From: Aliiroseovarius zhejiangensis
GTDB lineage: Bacteria; Pseudomonadota; Alphaproteobacteria; Rhodobacterales; Rhodobacteraceae
Length of the DNA stretch: 64,000 nucleotides
Direction: 5' to 3'
Assembly: GCF_014656375.1 (NCBI RefSeq)
Contig: NZ_BNCH01000007.1
Span: 62,001-126,000, forward strand
Position 1 is the stretch's first letter. Each line of letters opens with the position of its first letter. The notes below the pieces were generated by a model. The model had not been told where the DNA came from. It worked only from the letters and a program-made list of their open reading frames with translations, and made no database searches. Below are positions 16,355 through 25,079 of this stretch, one piece after another. A program made the position numbers and the translations under genes.

Positions 16355-19300
16355 TTGCGGTTTTCTAAACTCCGACTGAATGGCTTCAAAAGCTTCGTGG
16401 ACCCGACCGATCTGGTGATCGCGGACGGGCTGACGGGTGTTGTCGGCCCCAATGGGTGCGGCAAGTCGAACCTGCTGGAAGCCCTGCGCTGGGTGATGGG
16501 CGAAAACCGCCCGACCGCGATGCGTGGCGGCGGGATGGAAGATGTGATCTTTGCCGGTGCCTCGACCCGGCCCGCCCGCAACTTTGCCGAGGTGGCGCTG
16601 CTTCTGGACAACAGCGAGCGGTTGGCCCCGTCCGGGTTCAACGACAACGACAATCTTGAGATCGTGCGCCGGATCACACGCGATGCGGGGTCAGCCTACA
16701 AGGTCAATACCAAGGACGTGCGCGCACGCGATGTTCAGATGCTGTTCGCCGACGCTTCGACCGGGGCGCATTCGCCCGCGCTGGTGCGTCAGGGGCAGAT
16801 TTCAGAGTTGATCAACGCCAAGCCAAAGGCGCGCCGACGTATTCTGGAGGAAGCCGCCGGGATTTCGGGTCTGTATCAGCGGCGGCACGAGGCCGAACTG
16901 AAGCTGAAAGGTACGGAAACAAATCTGGCGCGCGTTGATGATGTGATCGAGCAATTGGCCTCGCAACTGGGGCAATTGGCGCGGCAGGCCCGTCAGGCGG
17001 CGCGGTATCGCACCATCGGTGACGATCTGCGCCGCGCCGAAGGTCTGCTTCTGTATCGCCGCTGGAAAGAGGCCGATACGGCACGTGCCGAGGCCGAAGC
17101 CCAACTGACCGAACGGGTGAAAGCCGCCGGTGCCGCCGAAGGGGCTGCGCGCGCTGCCGCCAAAGCCCGGCAGGAAGCCGAGGACCGCCTGCCGCCCCTG
17201 CGCGAAGAAGAAGCGGTCGCGGCTGCGGTCCTGCAGCGCCTGCAAGTGCAACGCGACCAGTTGGCGGATCAGGAAGCACAGGCCCGCCAGCGCATCGAAA
17301 CCCTGACCGCCCGGATTGCCCAACTGTCCCGCGACATCGACCGTGAAAGCGGCTTGAATAAGGATGCTGGCGAAACGATTGAGCGGTTGGAATGGGAACA
17401 GACGCAGATCACCAAGGCGTCGGAAGGTCACGATGCCGCGCTGGAAGCCGCCAGCACCGATGCCCGCGACAGCGCCGCGATCCTGCAGGAACGCGAAGGT
17501 GACCTGTCGCAACTGACCGAAGATGTTGCCCGTCTGGCCGCGCGTCACCAAGCTGCCCACCGCCTGCTGGAAGACAGCCGCAAGTCGCTTGACAAAAGCG
17601 AAGGCGAAGCCCAGCGCGCCCGTGCTGCAATGGACGAGGCGAAAGCCGCCTTGGACAAGGCCGGTACGGATTACGAGGCCGCCAAGACCGCTGAGGCCAC
17701 CGCCGCAAAAGCTGCCGAGGACGCCGAGGCGGCTCTGGTTGCCGCCGACGAGGCCCGCGCCGACGCGCAGGCCCGCGAGGCAGACGCCCGCGCCGCCCGG
17801 TCTGCCGCCGAAGGTGAAGTCAACGCGCTTCACGCCGAAGTTCAGGCGTTGGCGCGGCTGGTCGAACGCGATGCCGCCGAAGGCGGTCAGGTGCTGGACG
17901 ATCTGCGGGTGAAACCGGGCTATGAAAAGGCGCTTGGCGCGGCTCTGGCCGATGACCTGCGTGCGCCGGTGATCGACGGCGATGCGCCGTCGGGCTGGGC
18001 CGCGTTGCCCGCCTATTCACAGGCGCAAGCCTTGCCAGATGGTGTCAGCGCCCTGTCCAACTTTGTCACCGTGCCCGAGGTGCTGGCGCGCCGGATGAGC
18101 CAGGTTGGCTTGGCCCGCACGGCTGATGCCGCACGGCTTCAGTCTGAATTGAAGCCCGGTCAACGGCTGGTCTCGATGGAAGGGGACTTGTGGCGCTGGG
18201 ATGGGTTCCGCGCAGGCGCGGAAGATCAGCCGTCGACCGCCGCCCTGCGGCTGGAACAGTTGAACCGCCTGCAAGAGCTGAAACAGGATCTGGAAGACGC
18301 CACAGCGCGCGCGGATGGCGCGCGGGCGGCGCATGAATCACTCAAGACGCGGCTTGTCGAAACGACCGACGCCGACAAGCACGCCCGCGATGCCCGTCGC
18401 GATGCCGACCGTGCGATGGCCGACGCCAATCGCGCCCTGTCGCGTGCCGAAGCCGACCGGAACATCGCAGGCGGCAAACTGGAAAACCTCGGCATGGCGC
18501 TGAAACGCCATGAAGAAGAAACCATGGGCGCACGGCAGAGATTGATCGAAGCCGAACGCGGCGTGGCCGATCTGGGCGATCTGGACGCGGCGCGAGTGCA
18601 GGTTGAGGACGTCAAGATGGCGGTCGAAGCCGCGCGCATGACGATGATGACAAAGCGATCAGCCCATGACGAGTTGCGCCGCGAAGGCGAGGCGCGGACC
18701 CGCCGCAGCCAGGAAATCATCAAGGAAATCTCGGGCTGGAAACATCGCCTGGAAACAGCGGGCAAGCGGATTGCCGAGCTGGAAGAACGCAAATCCGACA
18801 GCGAAGCAGAACTGAGCGAGGCAAGCGCCGCGCCTGACGCGCTGGTCGCCAAGCGGGCTGAACTGGCCGATGCGATTGATGACGCCGAGGCGCGGCGCAA
18901 AGCCGCCGCCGATACACTGGCCCAAGCCGAAACGGCCGAACGAAACGCGACCACGGCGGAACGCGATGCCGAACGTGCCGCCGGTGAAGCCCGCGAGGCC
19001 CGCGCCCGTGCCGAAGCCCGGACCGAAGCCGCGCGCGAAACCGTCACCGCAGCCGCCGAACGGATCGCCGAAGACATGGAAACCACGCCGGACGCGCTGC
19101 TGGAAACCCTTGGGGCTGATCCCGACAAGATGCCCTCGGCCGAACAGATCGAACATGACGTGAACCGCCTGAAACGTCAGCGCGACGCGCTGGGGGCTGT
19201 GAACCTGCGCGCCGAAGAGGACGCGAAAGAGGTTCAGGAAGAACACGACAATCTGCTGCAGGAAAAGACCGATCTGGAAGAGGCGATCAAGAAGCTGCGC

Positions 19301-19810
19301 AGCGGCATCGCCAGCCTGAACAAGGAAGGACGCGAACGCCTTTTGACCGCGTTCGAGCAGGTAAACCAGAGCTTCGGAAACCTGTTCACCCACCTGTTTG
19401 GCGGGGGCGAGGCCAAGCTGGTGCTGGTCGAAAGCGATGATCCGCTGGAAGCCGGGCTTGAGATCATGTGCCAGCCACCGGGCAAGAAGCTGTCGACGCT
19501 CAGCCTGCTGTCGGGCGGAGAGCAGACCCTGACCGCCTTGGCGTTGATTTTTGCCGTTTTCCTGGCAAACCCGGCCCCGATCTGTGTGCTGGACGAGGTC
19601 GACGCGCCGCTGGATGACGCAAACGTCACGCGGTTCTGCGACCTTCTGGATGAAATGACCCGGCGCACAGATACCCGGTTCCTGATCATCACGCACCACG
19701 CAGTCACCATGGCGCGGATGGATCGTCTGTTTGGCGTGACCATGGCAGAAATGGGCGTGAGCCAGTTGGTCAGCGTCGATCTGAAGAAAGCCGAGGCCCT
19801 GGTTGCCTGA
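16355..19810 (+). CDS. smc: chromosome segregation protein SMC
   Basis: An 1151-residue condensin ATPase that organises the chromosome. The N-terminal head has Walker A VGPNGCGKSNLLEALRWVMGE; two long Ala/Glu/Arg-rich coiled coils flank a hinge with KPGYEKALGAALADDLRAP. The C-terminal head has the signature LSGGEQTLTALALIFA and Walker B CVLDEVDAPLDDANV. The open frame extends far upstream, but the family N-terminus (RFSKLRLNGFKSFVDPTDL) begins at the TTG at 16355, which follows GAGG by 8 bases. A nearby ATG at 16341 is in another frame. Partners ScpA and ScpB are not in the window. Confidence 0.95.
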   Translation: MRFSKLRLNGFKSFVDPTDLVIADGLTGVVGPNGCGKSNLLEALRWVMGENRPTAMRGGGMEDVIFAGASTRPARNFAEVALLLDNSERLAPSGFNDNDNLEIVRRITRDAGSAYKVNTKDVRARDVQMLFADASTGAHSPALVRQGQISELINAKPKARRRILEEAAGISGLYQRRHEAELKLKGTETNLARVDDVIEQLASQLGQLARQARQAARYRTIGDDLRRAEGLLLYRRWKEADTARAEAEAQLTERVKAAGAAEGAARAAAKARQEAEDRLPPLREEEAVAAAVLQRLQVQRDQLADQEAQARQRIETLTARIAQLSRDIDRESGLNKDAGETIERLEWEQTQITKASEGHDAALEAASTDARDSAAILQEREGDLSQLTEDVARLAARHQAAHRLLEDSRKSLDKSEGEAQRARAAMDEAKAALDKAGTDYEAAKTAEATAAKAAEDAEAALVAADEARADAQAREADARAARSAAEGEVNALHAEVQALARLVERDAAEGGQVLDDLRVKPGYEKALGAALADDLRAPVIDGDAPSGWAALPAYSQAQALPDGVSALSNFVTVPEVLARRMSQVGLARTADAARLQSELKPGQRLVSMEGDLWRWDGFRAGAEDQPSTAALRLEQLNRLQELKQDLEDATARADGARAAHESLKTRLVETTDADKHARDARRDADRAMADANRALSRAEADRNIAGGKLENLGMALKRHEEETMGARQRLIEAERGVADLGDLDAARVQVEDVKMAVEAARMTMMTKRSAHDELRREGEARTRRSQEIIKEISGWKHRLETAGKRIAELEERKSDSEAELSEASAAPDALVAKRAELADAIDDAEARRKAAADTLAQAETAERNATTAERDAERAAGEAREARARAEARTEAARETVTAAAERIAEDMETTPDALLETLGADPDKMPSAEQIEHDVNRLKRQRDALGAVNLRAEEDAKEVQEEHDNLLQEKTDLEEAIKKLRSGIASLNKEGRERLLTAFEQVNQSFGNLFTHLFGGGEAKLVLVESDDPLEAGLEIMCQPPGKKLSTLSLLSGGEQTLTALALIFAVFLANPAPICVLDEVDAPLDDANVTRFCDLLDEMTRRTDTRFLIITHHAVTMARMDRLFGVTMAEMGVSQLVSVDLKKAEALVA

Positions 19811-19873
19811 CCCATCCGTTGCATGGGCCGCTGGTTCATACTAGGATCCGGGAAACAGATCAGGAGCTTTCCT

Positions 19874-20341
19874 ATGAAATTTCAGACGCTTACCGCCTCG
19901 GCCGGGCTGGCGATGGGGCTGGCCATGCCTGCGCTTGCCGACCCGATCAAGGCCTCCGACCCGCAATCCGTGCTGGCCTATTTTCAGGATATCGGTGCGC
20001 CGGCCACGTTGACCGAGGACAGTGTTGGCGATCCCTTGATCGAGCTTCAGTATTACGGGACGACCTTTGCTGTTTTCTTCTATGGCTGCTCGGATAACGT
20101 GAACTGCAATTCGATCCAGTTCTATGCAGGCTATACACCGGAAAGCGAGATTTCCCGCGACGCCCTGAACCAGTGGAATGCCGAACAGCGCTATGGCCGC
20201 GTCTATGAAGATGCCGAAGGGCGCAAGAAACTGGAATATGACATCTACACCGGCAATGCCGGGGTCGACTCGGCTGATTTCGACGAAATGTTCGATATCT
20301 GGACCGAGTTGGTCAAGAGTTTCGAGGCGCAGATGTCCTGA
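19874..20341 (+). CDS. secreted YbjN-domain protein
   Basis: A 155-residue protein with a signal peptide (MKFQTLTASAGLAMGLAMPALA, cleavage after ALA) and a single YbjN-like sensory domain. The segments DPQSVLAYFQDIGAPATLTEDSVGDPLIELQYYGTTFAVFFYGC and ISRDALNQWNAEQRYGRVY are typical. YbjN domains resemble type III secretion chaperone folds and their role here is unknown. The ATG at 19874 follows CAGGAG. It lies 63 bases after smc, probably with its own promoter. Confidence 0.8.
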   Translation: MKFQTLTASAGLAMGLAMPALADPIKASDPQSVLAYFQDIGAPATLTEDSVGDPLIELQYYGTTFAVFFYGCSDNVNCNSIQFYAGYTPESEISRDALNQWNAEQRYGRVYEDAEGRKKLEYDIYTGNAGVDSADFDEMFDIWTELVKSFEAQMS

Positions 20342-20376
20342 CGCAGCCCGTGGATACGGCGATCCCGTTCAGGCCG

Positions 20377-21561
20377 CTACAGGGCATTCAGCAATTGCGC
20401 CGTCGGCCACGCATCTGCCGGCAGGCCAAGCCGGATTTGTTCCTTCTGCACGGCAGCCCGCGTCATGGCACCCAGAATGCCATCGACCTTGCCGACATCG
20501 TGCCCGCGCGCCTGTAGCTTTTTCTGCAGCGCCTTCATCTGCTGATCCGAAAATGCCGGATCCGGGTTGCCTGCATTGTAAACCGGCGCGCCTTCCAACC
20601 GAGTGGCAAAATAGGCTGCGGTGGTCACATAGACGAAGCTCTTGTTCCATTCGAAATAGACGTTGAAATTCGGATAGGCGATGAAGGCTGGCCCCTTGCG
20701 CCCCTGCGGTAACAGGATCGACGCTTGCAGATCAGCCGCCCCGAACGACCCGTGCCGCGGGGCGACCCCAAGGGCGTCCCATTCGGCAACACTCAGCGTT
20801 TTGTCCAACCCGGTCTGTGACCAATCCAGGTCTTGTGGCACCGTCACTTCTTGCAACCACGGTTCGCCCGCGCGCCAGCCCAGTTTCCTGAGCATGTTCG
20901 CCCCGGACAGAAGCGCATCGGCGGGTGATGTGCGCAGATCGACCGACCCATTCCCGTCGGCGTCCACGCCCGCTTCGATGATGTCACCGGGCAGCATCTG
21001 GACCATGCCAATCTCGCCCGCCCACGCCCCTTTCGAGGTCTTGGGGTTGAAGCTGCCCCGCTCGAACAGTTCCAGCGCGGCAAAGACCTGCGGCTGGAAC
21101 AGTTCGGGGCGTCGGCAGTCATGCGACAGGGTCATCAGGGAATTCAGCGTGTTGAATTCGCCCTGCACCGCGCCATAGTCGGTCTCGAACGCCCAGAAGG
21201 CGGTCAGAACGCCCTGGCTGACGCCATAAGTCTGCTCCATCTGATCATAGATTGCGGCGTGTTTCTGCATCATCGCCTTGCCACGCGCCATCCGGTCCTG
21301 GCTGATCAGGCGGCGGGAAAAGTCGATGAACGGGCGCTGAAAAATGCCCTGCGCGCGATCCGCCTTGATGGTCGCCGGATCGTGGCGGGCCGAGGCAAAG
21401 AAGGTGTCAACGGTGTCTTGCGCATAACCACGATTGATTGCTTCGGTCTTCATGGCGGCAGTGAAATCGCGGAAGGATCCCCCGCATTCCACAATGGCGG
21501 CCTGCGACGGAGCGGCGCCAACGAATACCATCGCAGCGGCGTAGGACAGGAACTTGATCAT
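20377..21561 (-). CDS. MltB-type lytic murein transglycosylase with peptidoglycan-binding domain
   Basis: A 394-residue periplasmic enzyme. Residues 1-22 are a signal peptide (ending SQAAI). The catalytic SLT_2 domain carries the Glu in AFWAFETDYGAVQGEFNTLNSL and MVQMLPGDIIEAGVDADGNG. The C-terminal 60 residues (DQQMKALQKKLQARGHDVGKVDGILGAMTRAAV) form a PG_binding_1 domain. It cleaves the glycan strand non-hydrolytically. No lipobox is present, so unlike E. coli MltB it is probably soluble. The ATG at 21561 (MIKFLSYAAAM) follows GAGGG and gives a proper signal peptide; the in-frame ATG at 21591 would not. Confidence 0.92.
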   Translation of the reverse strand: MIKFLSYAAAMVFVGAAPSQAAIVECGGSFRDFTAAMKTEAINRGYAQDTVDTFFASARHDPATIKADRAQGIFQRPFIDFSRRLISQDRMARGKAMMQKHAAIYDQMEQTYGVSQGVLTAFWAFETDYGAVQGEFNTLNSLMTLSHDCRRPELFQPQVFAALELFERGSFNPKTSKGAWAGEIGMVQMLPGDIIEAGVDADGNGSVDLRTSPADALLSGANMLRKLGWRAGEPWLQEVTVPQDLDWSQTGLDKTLSVAEWDALGVAPRHGSFGAADLQASILLPQGRKGPAFIAYPNFNVYFEWNKSFVYVTTAAYFATRLEGAPVYNAGNPDPAFSDQQMKALQKKLQARGHDVGKVDGILGAMTRAAVQKEQIRLGLPADAWPTAQLLNAL

Positions 21562-21606
21562 GGTGCACCCTCGTGTTGAACGTCGGTGCACGTTACCTGA
21601 TTGAAC

Positions 21607-22524
21607 CTAGGTGACAACCGCCAGCAGGATCACAAAACCGAGCATCACAAACCAACCTGCCCACAGAAGATCGACGGATTGGTCGATCTCTTTCGGGCCG
21701 ATGTAGCGGGTGCCTTCGGCGTTGACCCATGGAAAGCTGCGCATTTCGCCTTCGTAGGAGCGCGGCCCGGACAGGGCGACGCCTAAAACCGCCGCCATCG
21801 CGGCCTCTGGCCAGCCCGCGTTGGGCGAGCGGTGCAGGGGGGCGTCCCGCCGGATCACACGCCACGTGCCCCATTGCCGTCGGCTGGCCATGATCAGAAG
21901 GGCGGAAAGACGCGCGGGCACCCAGTTCAGCACGTCATCCAGCTGGGCGGCGAACTTGCCGAAAGCCTCGTGGCGCGGTGTGCGATACCCGATCATGCTG
22001 TCGGCCGTATTGACCAGTTTATAGACGAGGATCCCCGGCAACCCGGCGATCAGGAACCAGAACGCAGGCGCCACCACCCCGTCCGAGAAATTCTCGGCCG
22101 CACTTTCCACCGCGCTGCGGGCGATGGCAGCTTGGTCCATGCCGGCAGTGTCCCGCCCGACGATCTGGCTGACCGCCTTCCGCCCTTCGCCAACCGATTG
22201 GCGCAGCGCGTCCGCCACCGCCTGCACATGTTGCGCCAGTGATTTCTGCGCCAGCAGGATGGCGACGACGATCACCTCGAGAACACCCTCGGGTGACAGA
22301 TCTTCGATGGCCCACCCGATCATCGCGGCGATCACGCAAAAAGCCAGCATCCCAAGCGCGCCATTGGCCATCGGCTTGTCGCCCTTGTTGAATGTCTCGT
22401 CCAGCCAGTCGATTGCGCGTCCCATCAGGATCGCCGGATGTGGCACACGCTTCCACAGCCATTCGGGTTCCCCAAACAGCGCATCCAGCAACAGCGCCAG
22501 TGCAAGGATCGTTGGGCCGCTCAT
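21607..22524 (-). CDS. cobD: adenosylcobinamide-phosphate synthase CobD (CbiB)
   Basis: A 305-residue inner-membrane enzyme that joins aminopropanol phosphate to adenosylcobyric acid. Family marks are LLLDALFGEPEWLWKRVPHPAILMGR at the N-terminus, the central RSAVESAAENFSDGVVAPAFWF, and NTADSMIGYRTPRHEAFGKFAAQLDDVLNWVPARL. Several hydrophobic segments agree with a membrane location. Its ATG overlaps the cobC stop codon as ATGA, so cobC and cobD are translationally coupled. In the naming used for aerobic producers this is CobD. Confidence 0.95.
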   Translation of the reverse strand: MSGPTILALALLLDALFGEPEWLWKRVPHPAILMGRAIDWLDETFNKGDKPMANGALGMLAFCVIAAMIGWAIEDLSPEGVLEVIVVAILLAQKSLAQHVQAVADALRQSVGEGRKAVSQIVGRDTAGMDQAAIARSAVESAAENFSDGVVAPAFWFLIAGLPGILVYKLVNTADSMIGYRTPRHEAFGKFAAQLDDVLNWVPARLSALLIMASRRQWGTWRVIRRDAPLHRSPNAGWPEAAMAAVLGVALSGPRSYEGEMRSFPWVNAEGTRYIGPKEIDQSVDLLWAGWFVMLGFVILLAVVT

Positions 22525-23468
22525 AAAGCACGCTCCAACTGCGCCCATCCGGTTGCGGGCGGCAGACCAAGCCGCAGCCAGCGGTCCGAATAGGGAAACA
22601 CCCGCGACCAGATATGCGCCCTGGCCAATCGTGTCTGCCACGCCGTCGCATCATCCACATCGTAAAGTCGGAACAATGAGGTTCCACCCACCAACTCTGC
22701 GCCTTTGCCGATCAGCAGCGCGTCCAGCCGGGCCGCATCTTCGGCAAGCCGGGCGCGGGTGCGGTCGGCCCAGTCGCGATCGCCCAGCGCCCGGGCTCCA
22801 ATCTCCAGCGCCGGGCCCGAGACCTGCCACGGTCCGATCGCCTCGCGCAATCGGGCGATCAGGGTCGCATCGCCAATGACAAACCCCAGCCGCAGTCCGG
22901 CCAGCCCCCAGAACTTCCCGAAACTTTTCAGGATCAGAACGCCGGGCTTTGTGGTGAGCTGTATGTGTGACGCGTTGGGCGTGACGTCGCAGAAGCTCTC
23001 GTCGATCACGGTCAGTGGCTGATTGAGCTCAGGCAACGTCCATCGCCGCCCATCCGGATTATTCGGATGCACCATCACGCGGGCGTCACCGGTGCCGTCC
23101 TCGTTGACGCGCCAGCCCTGCGCCTGAAAGGCGGCGGCATGTTCGTTATAGGTCGGGCCGGAAATCACCACACGACCCGCCGCGAACAACGATGGAATGC
23201 GTGCAATCAGGGCCGAAGCACCGGGCGCGGCAAGAACCGCCGCAGCATCGGGCACCGCCCAGAACTGGCGGGCGGATCGTTCCAGCCGGTCAAAGGCACA
23301 CTGATCTGGCAAACCGGTCCAGGCATCGGGGGACACGTCACCCAACGGATAGGGCACGGGATTGATCCCGGTGGAGAGATCCAGCCAATCAGCGCGCTTC
23401 CCGCCATGACGGGCGATGGCGGCATCCAACCCGCCACCATGGTCACGTATGGGCGCGACGTGGTTCAT
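22521..23468 (-). CDS. cobC: threonine-phosphate decarboxylase-like PLP enzyme CobC
   Basis: A 315-residue fold-type I PLP protein that supplies or attaches the aminopropanol phosphate arm of cobalamin. GVLDLSTGINPVPYP-like residues near the N-terminus (WLDLSTGINPVPYP) are diagnostic of CobC/CobD-type decarboxylases, and ILKSFGKFWGLAGLRLGF contains the PLP-binding lysine. The ATG overlaps the stop codon of the upstream DUF1636 gene, and the end overlaps cobD, so three genes form one tightly coupled operon. Confidence 0.94.
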   Translation of the reverse strand: MNHVAPIRDHGGGLDAAIARHGGKRADWLDLSTGINPVPYPLGDVSPDAWTGLPDQCAFDRLERSARQFWAVPDAAAVLAAPGASALIARIPSLFAAGRVVISGPTYNEHAAAFQAQGWRVNEDGTGDARVMVHPNNPDGRRWTLPELNQPLTVIDESFCDVTPNASHIQLTTKPGVLILKSFGKFWGLAGLRLGFVIGDATLIARLREAIGPWQVSGPALEIGARALGDRDWADRTRARLAEDAARLDALLIGKGAELVGGTSLFRLYDVDDATAWQTRLARAHIWSRVFPYSDRWLRLGLPPATGWAQLERAL

Positions 23469-23836
23469 TCGCCGTCAGGCAGGGGCATGTGGCGCGTCAC
23501 GAAATGCCCCTTCACCGCCTGCGGCCATTCCCGGTAAGGCACCTGGCCCGACGTGCTTTCGGCGTGGGCCTTGGCATAGTCGACCACGCCCTGCGCGGCC
23601 TCGTCCGTCGGGTCGAACTTTCCCAACGTATAGGACAGCTTGCCATCGGCCTGAATGGCGACGTTGCAGCTGTTGTCACACCCCATCAGACAGGATACGC
23701 GGCGGGTCTTGATGGCTGTGCCCAGGGCATGCTCTTCAATCAGTGCCGCCAGCACCTCGCCATCCGTCAGCGGGTTCTGGGCGGCGTCCCAGCCTTCGCG
23801 TTTGCAGGTGTCACAGATCGTGATCCATGTGGTCAT
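23465..23836 (-). CDS. DUF1636 cysteine-rich protein
   Basis: A 123-residue cytoplasmic protein first in a coupled operon with cobC and cobD. Cysteines at positions 8 and 11 (ICDTC) and at 49, 53 and 57 (CLMGCDNSC) resemble thioredoxin-like [2Fe-2S] ferredoxins. The family is DUF1636, whose function is unknown. The position suggests a redox or metal-handling role in corrinoid synthesis (inference). The ATG at 23836 follows AGGAG and gives the family start MTTWITICDTC; the longer frame to 24148 has no such support. Confidence 0.82.
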   Translation of the reverse strand: MTTWITICDTCKREGWDAAQNPLTDGEVLAALIEEHALGTAIKTRRVSCLMGCDNSCNVAIQADGKLSYTLGKFDPTDEAAQGVVDYAKAHAESTSGQVPYREWPQAVKGHFVTRHMPLPDGE

Positions 23837-24019
23837 GTCGCGCTCCTTGTCCTGCTGCGGGTTGAACCGGAAAACCGGGTGAATTTCAATGGCGGATACG
23901 GCATTTGGCACACTGGGCGCGGCATCCTGTACCCACGCGGCACTTTGCCCATTAACCTTTCCCCCGCTTCGGCATAGATATGTCGGCTTGGACATGCGAT
24001 CCTGAAAGGTGGAGTGCAT

Positions 24020-24391
24020 ATGATGCGGGTGCTGATTGTCGAAACAAACCCGGCGCTGACCAGGCTGTGGTCGGATCACTTGCTGCGGCAGGGGATCACG
24101 GTGGATTGCGCGCATGACCCGGATCAAGCGAGGGATCTGCTGGATCAACAGAGTTATGACGTGGTGGCAGTGAACACGGATTTTGCCGGGGGAAAAGGGA
24201 TCGTGATTGCTGATTACGTGGCCTTTCGTTTGCCGCAGGCGCGCGTGGTCTTTGTGACCTCAAGCACATTCTTTTCGGACGGGTCGATCTTCAATCACAT
24301 CACCAATGCCCATGCCTGCGTATCCGCCGACACGCCGTCCGAGGATCTGGCCAATGTCATTGCCTTTCATGGATCGTCCAAGGGCGGTTAG
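24020..24391 (+). CDS. degenerate response-regulator receiver domain protein
   Basis: A stand-alone CheY-like domain of about 123 residues (MRVLIVETNPALTRLW...). The fold signature is clear, but the phosphorylation site is lost: YDVVAVNTDFAGGKG aligns with the usual YDLVLLDxxMPxxxG, placing Asn where the acceptor Asp should be. The acidic pair near the N-terminus is reduced to ET, and the conserved Lys loop reads ADTPSEDL. It is therefore likely a pseudo-receiver that works without phosphorylation. GGAG at 24011-24014 serves ATG at 24020 or 24023. Confidence 0.75.
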   Translation: MMRVLIVETNPALTRLWSDHLLRQGITVDCAHDPDQARDLLDQQSYDVVAVNTDFAGGKGIVIADYVAFRLPQARVVFVTSSTFFSDGSIFNHITNAHACVSADTPSEDLANVIAFHGSSKGG

Positions 24392-24437
24392 GATGAAACC
24401 CGCTTGCACCGCGACCCGGTCTTGCTAGGGTCTGGGC

Positions 24438-25079
24438 ATGACACGAAACGCTTCTTCCCTGCCTGCCGTCGGTGCCGTCGTATTTGACATTGGCAATGTG
24501 CTTATTCGCTGGCAACCCGAAGACCTGTATGACCAGTGGATCGGGCAAGAACTCCGTCAACAGATGTTCGACACGCTCGACCTGCATGAGATGAACGACC
24601 GTGTTGACCGGGGCGGCGTGTTTCGCGACGTGATCTATGATTTTGCCGAGGCCAACCCCGACTACCGGACCGAGATCCGCTGGTGGCATGATCGTTGGCT
24701 GGACATGGCACAACCTGCCATCGACCTGTCGGTGCAAACCCTGCGCGCGCTCAAGCGGCGCGGTTATCCGGTTTTTGCGCTGTCGAATTTCGGGCGCGAG
24801 CCATTCGTGCTGGCGGAAGAGAAGTTCGATTTCCTGTCGGATTTCGACCGCCGTTATCTGTCGGGGCATATGGGCGTGGCAAAACCCGACGCGCAGATTT
24901 ACCAGTTGCTGGAAGCCGATTGCGGCCATGCCCCGCAGGCGCTGCTGTTCGTCGATGACCGGGCCGAGAACATCGCCGCCGCAGATGCGCGGGGCTGGCA
25001 GACACATCATTTTACCTCGGCCCGAAATTGGGCCGATCACCTGATCGAACGTGGACTGATAGACGAGGCCGACCTGTGA
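24438..25079 (+). CDS. HAD-superfamily hydrolase (subfamily IA, YihX-like)
   Basis: A 213-residue phosphatase-like protein. Motif I is VVFDIGNVLI with the nucleophile Asp at residue 17; the second Asp is replaced by Gly-Asn as in YihX-type sugar phosphatases. Motif II is ALSNFGREPF, the Lys is in GVAKPDAQIY, and motif III is LFVDDRAENI. YihX acts on glucose 1-phosphate, but substrate cannot be assigned here. The end overlaps the next gene's GTG start as GTGA, so the two are coupled. Confidence 0.88.
   Translation: MTRNASSLPAVGAVVFDIGNVLIRWQPEDLYDQWIGQELRQQMFDTLDLHEMNDRVDRGGVFRDVIYDFAEANPDYRTEIRWWHDRWLDMAQPAIDLSVQTLRALKRRGYPVFALSNFGREPFVLAEEKFDFLSDFDRRYLSGHMGVAKPDAQIYQLLEADCGHAPQALLFVDDRAENIAAADARGWQTHHFTSARNWADHLIERGLIDEADL

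Noticed and set aside
23837-24019. Second cobalamin riboswitch ahead of DUF1636-cobC-cobD
   Set aside because: The leader has no B12 box or GCCACTG element on the minus strand, so control of this operon must differ.
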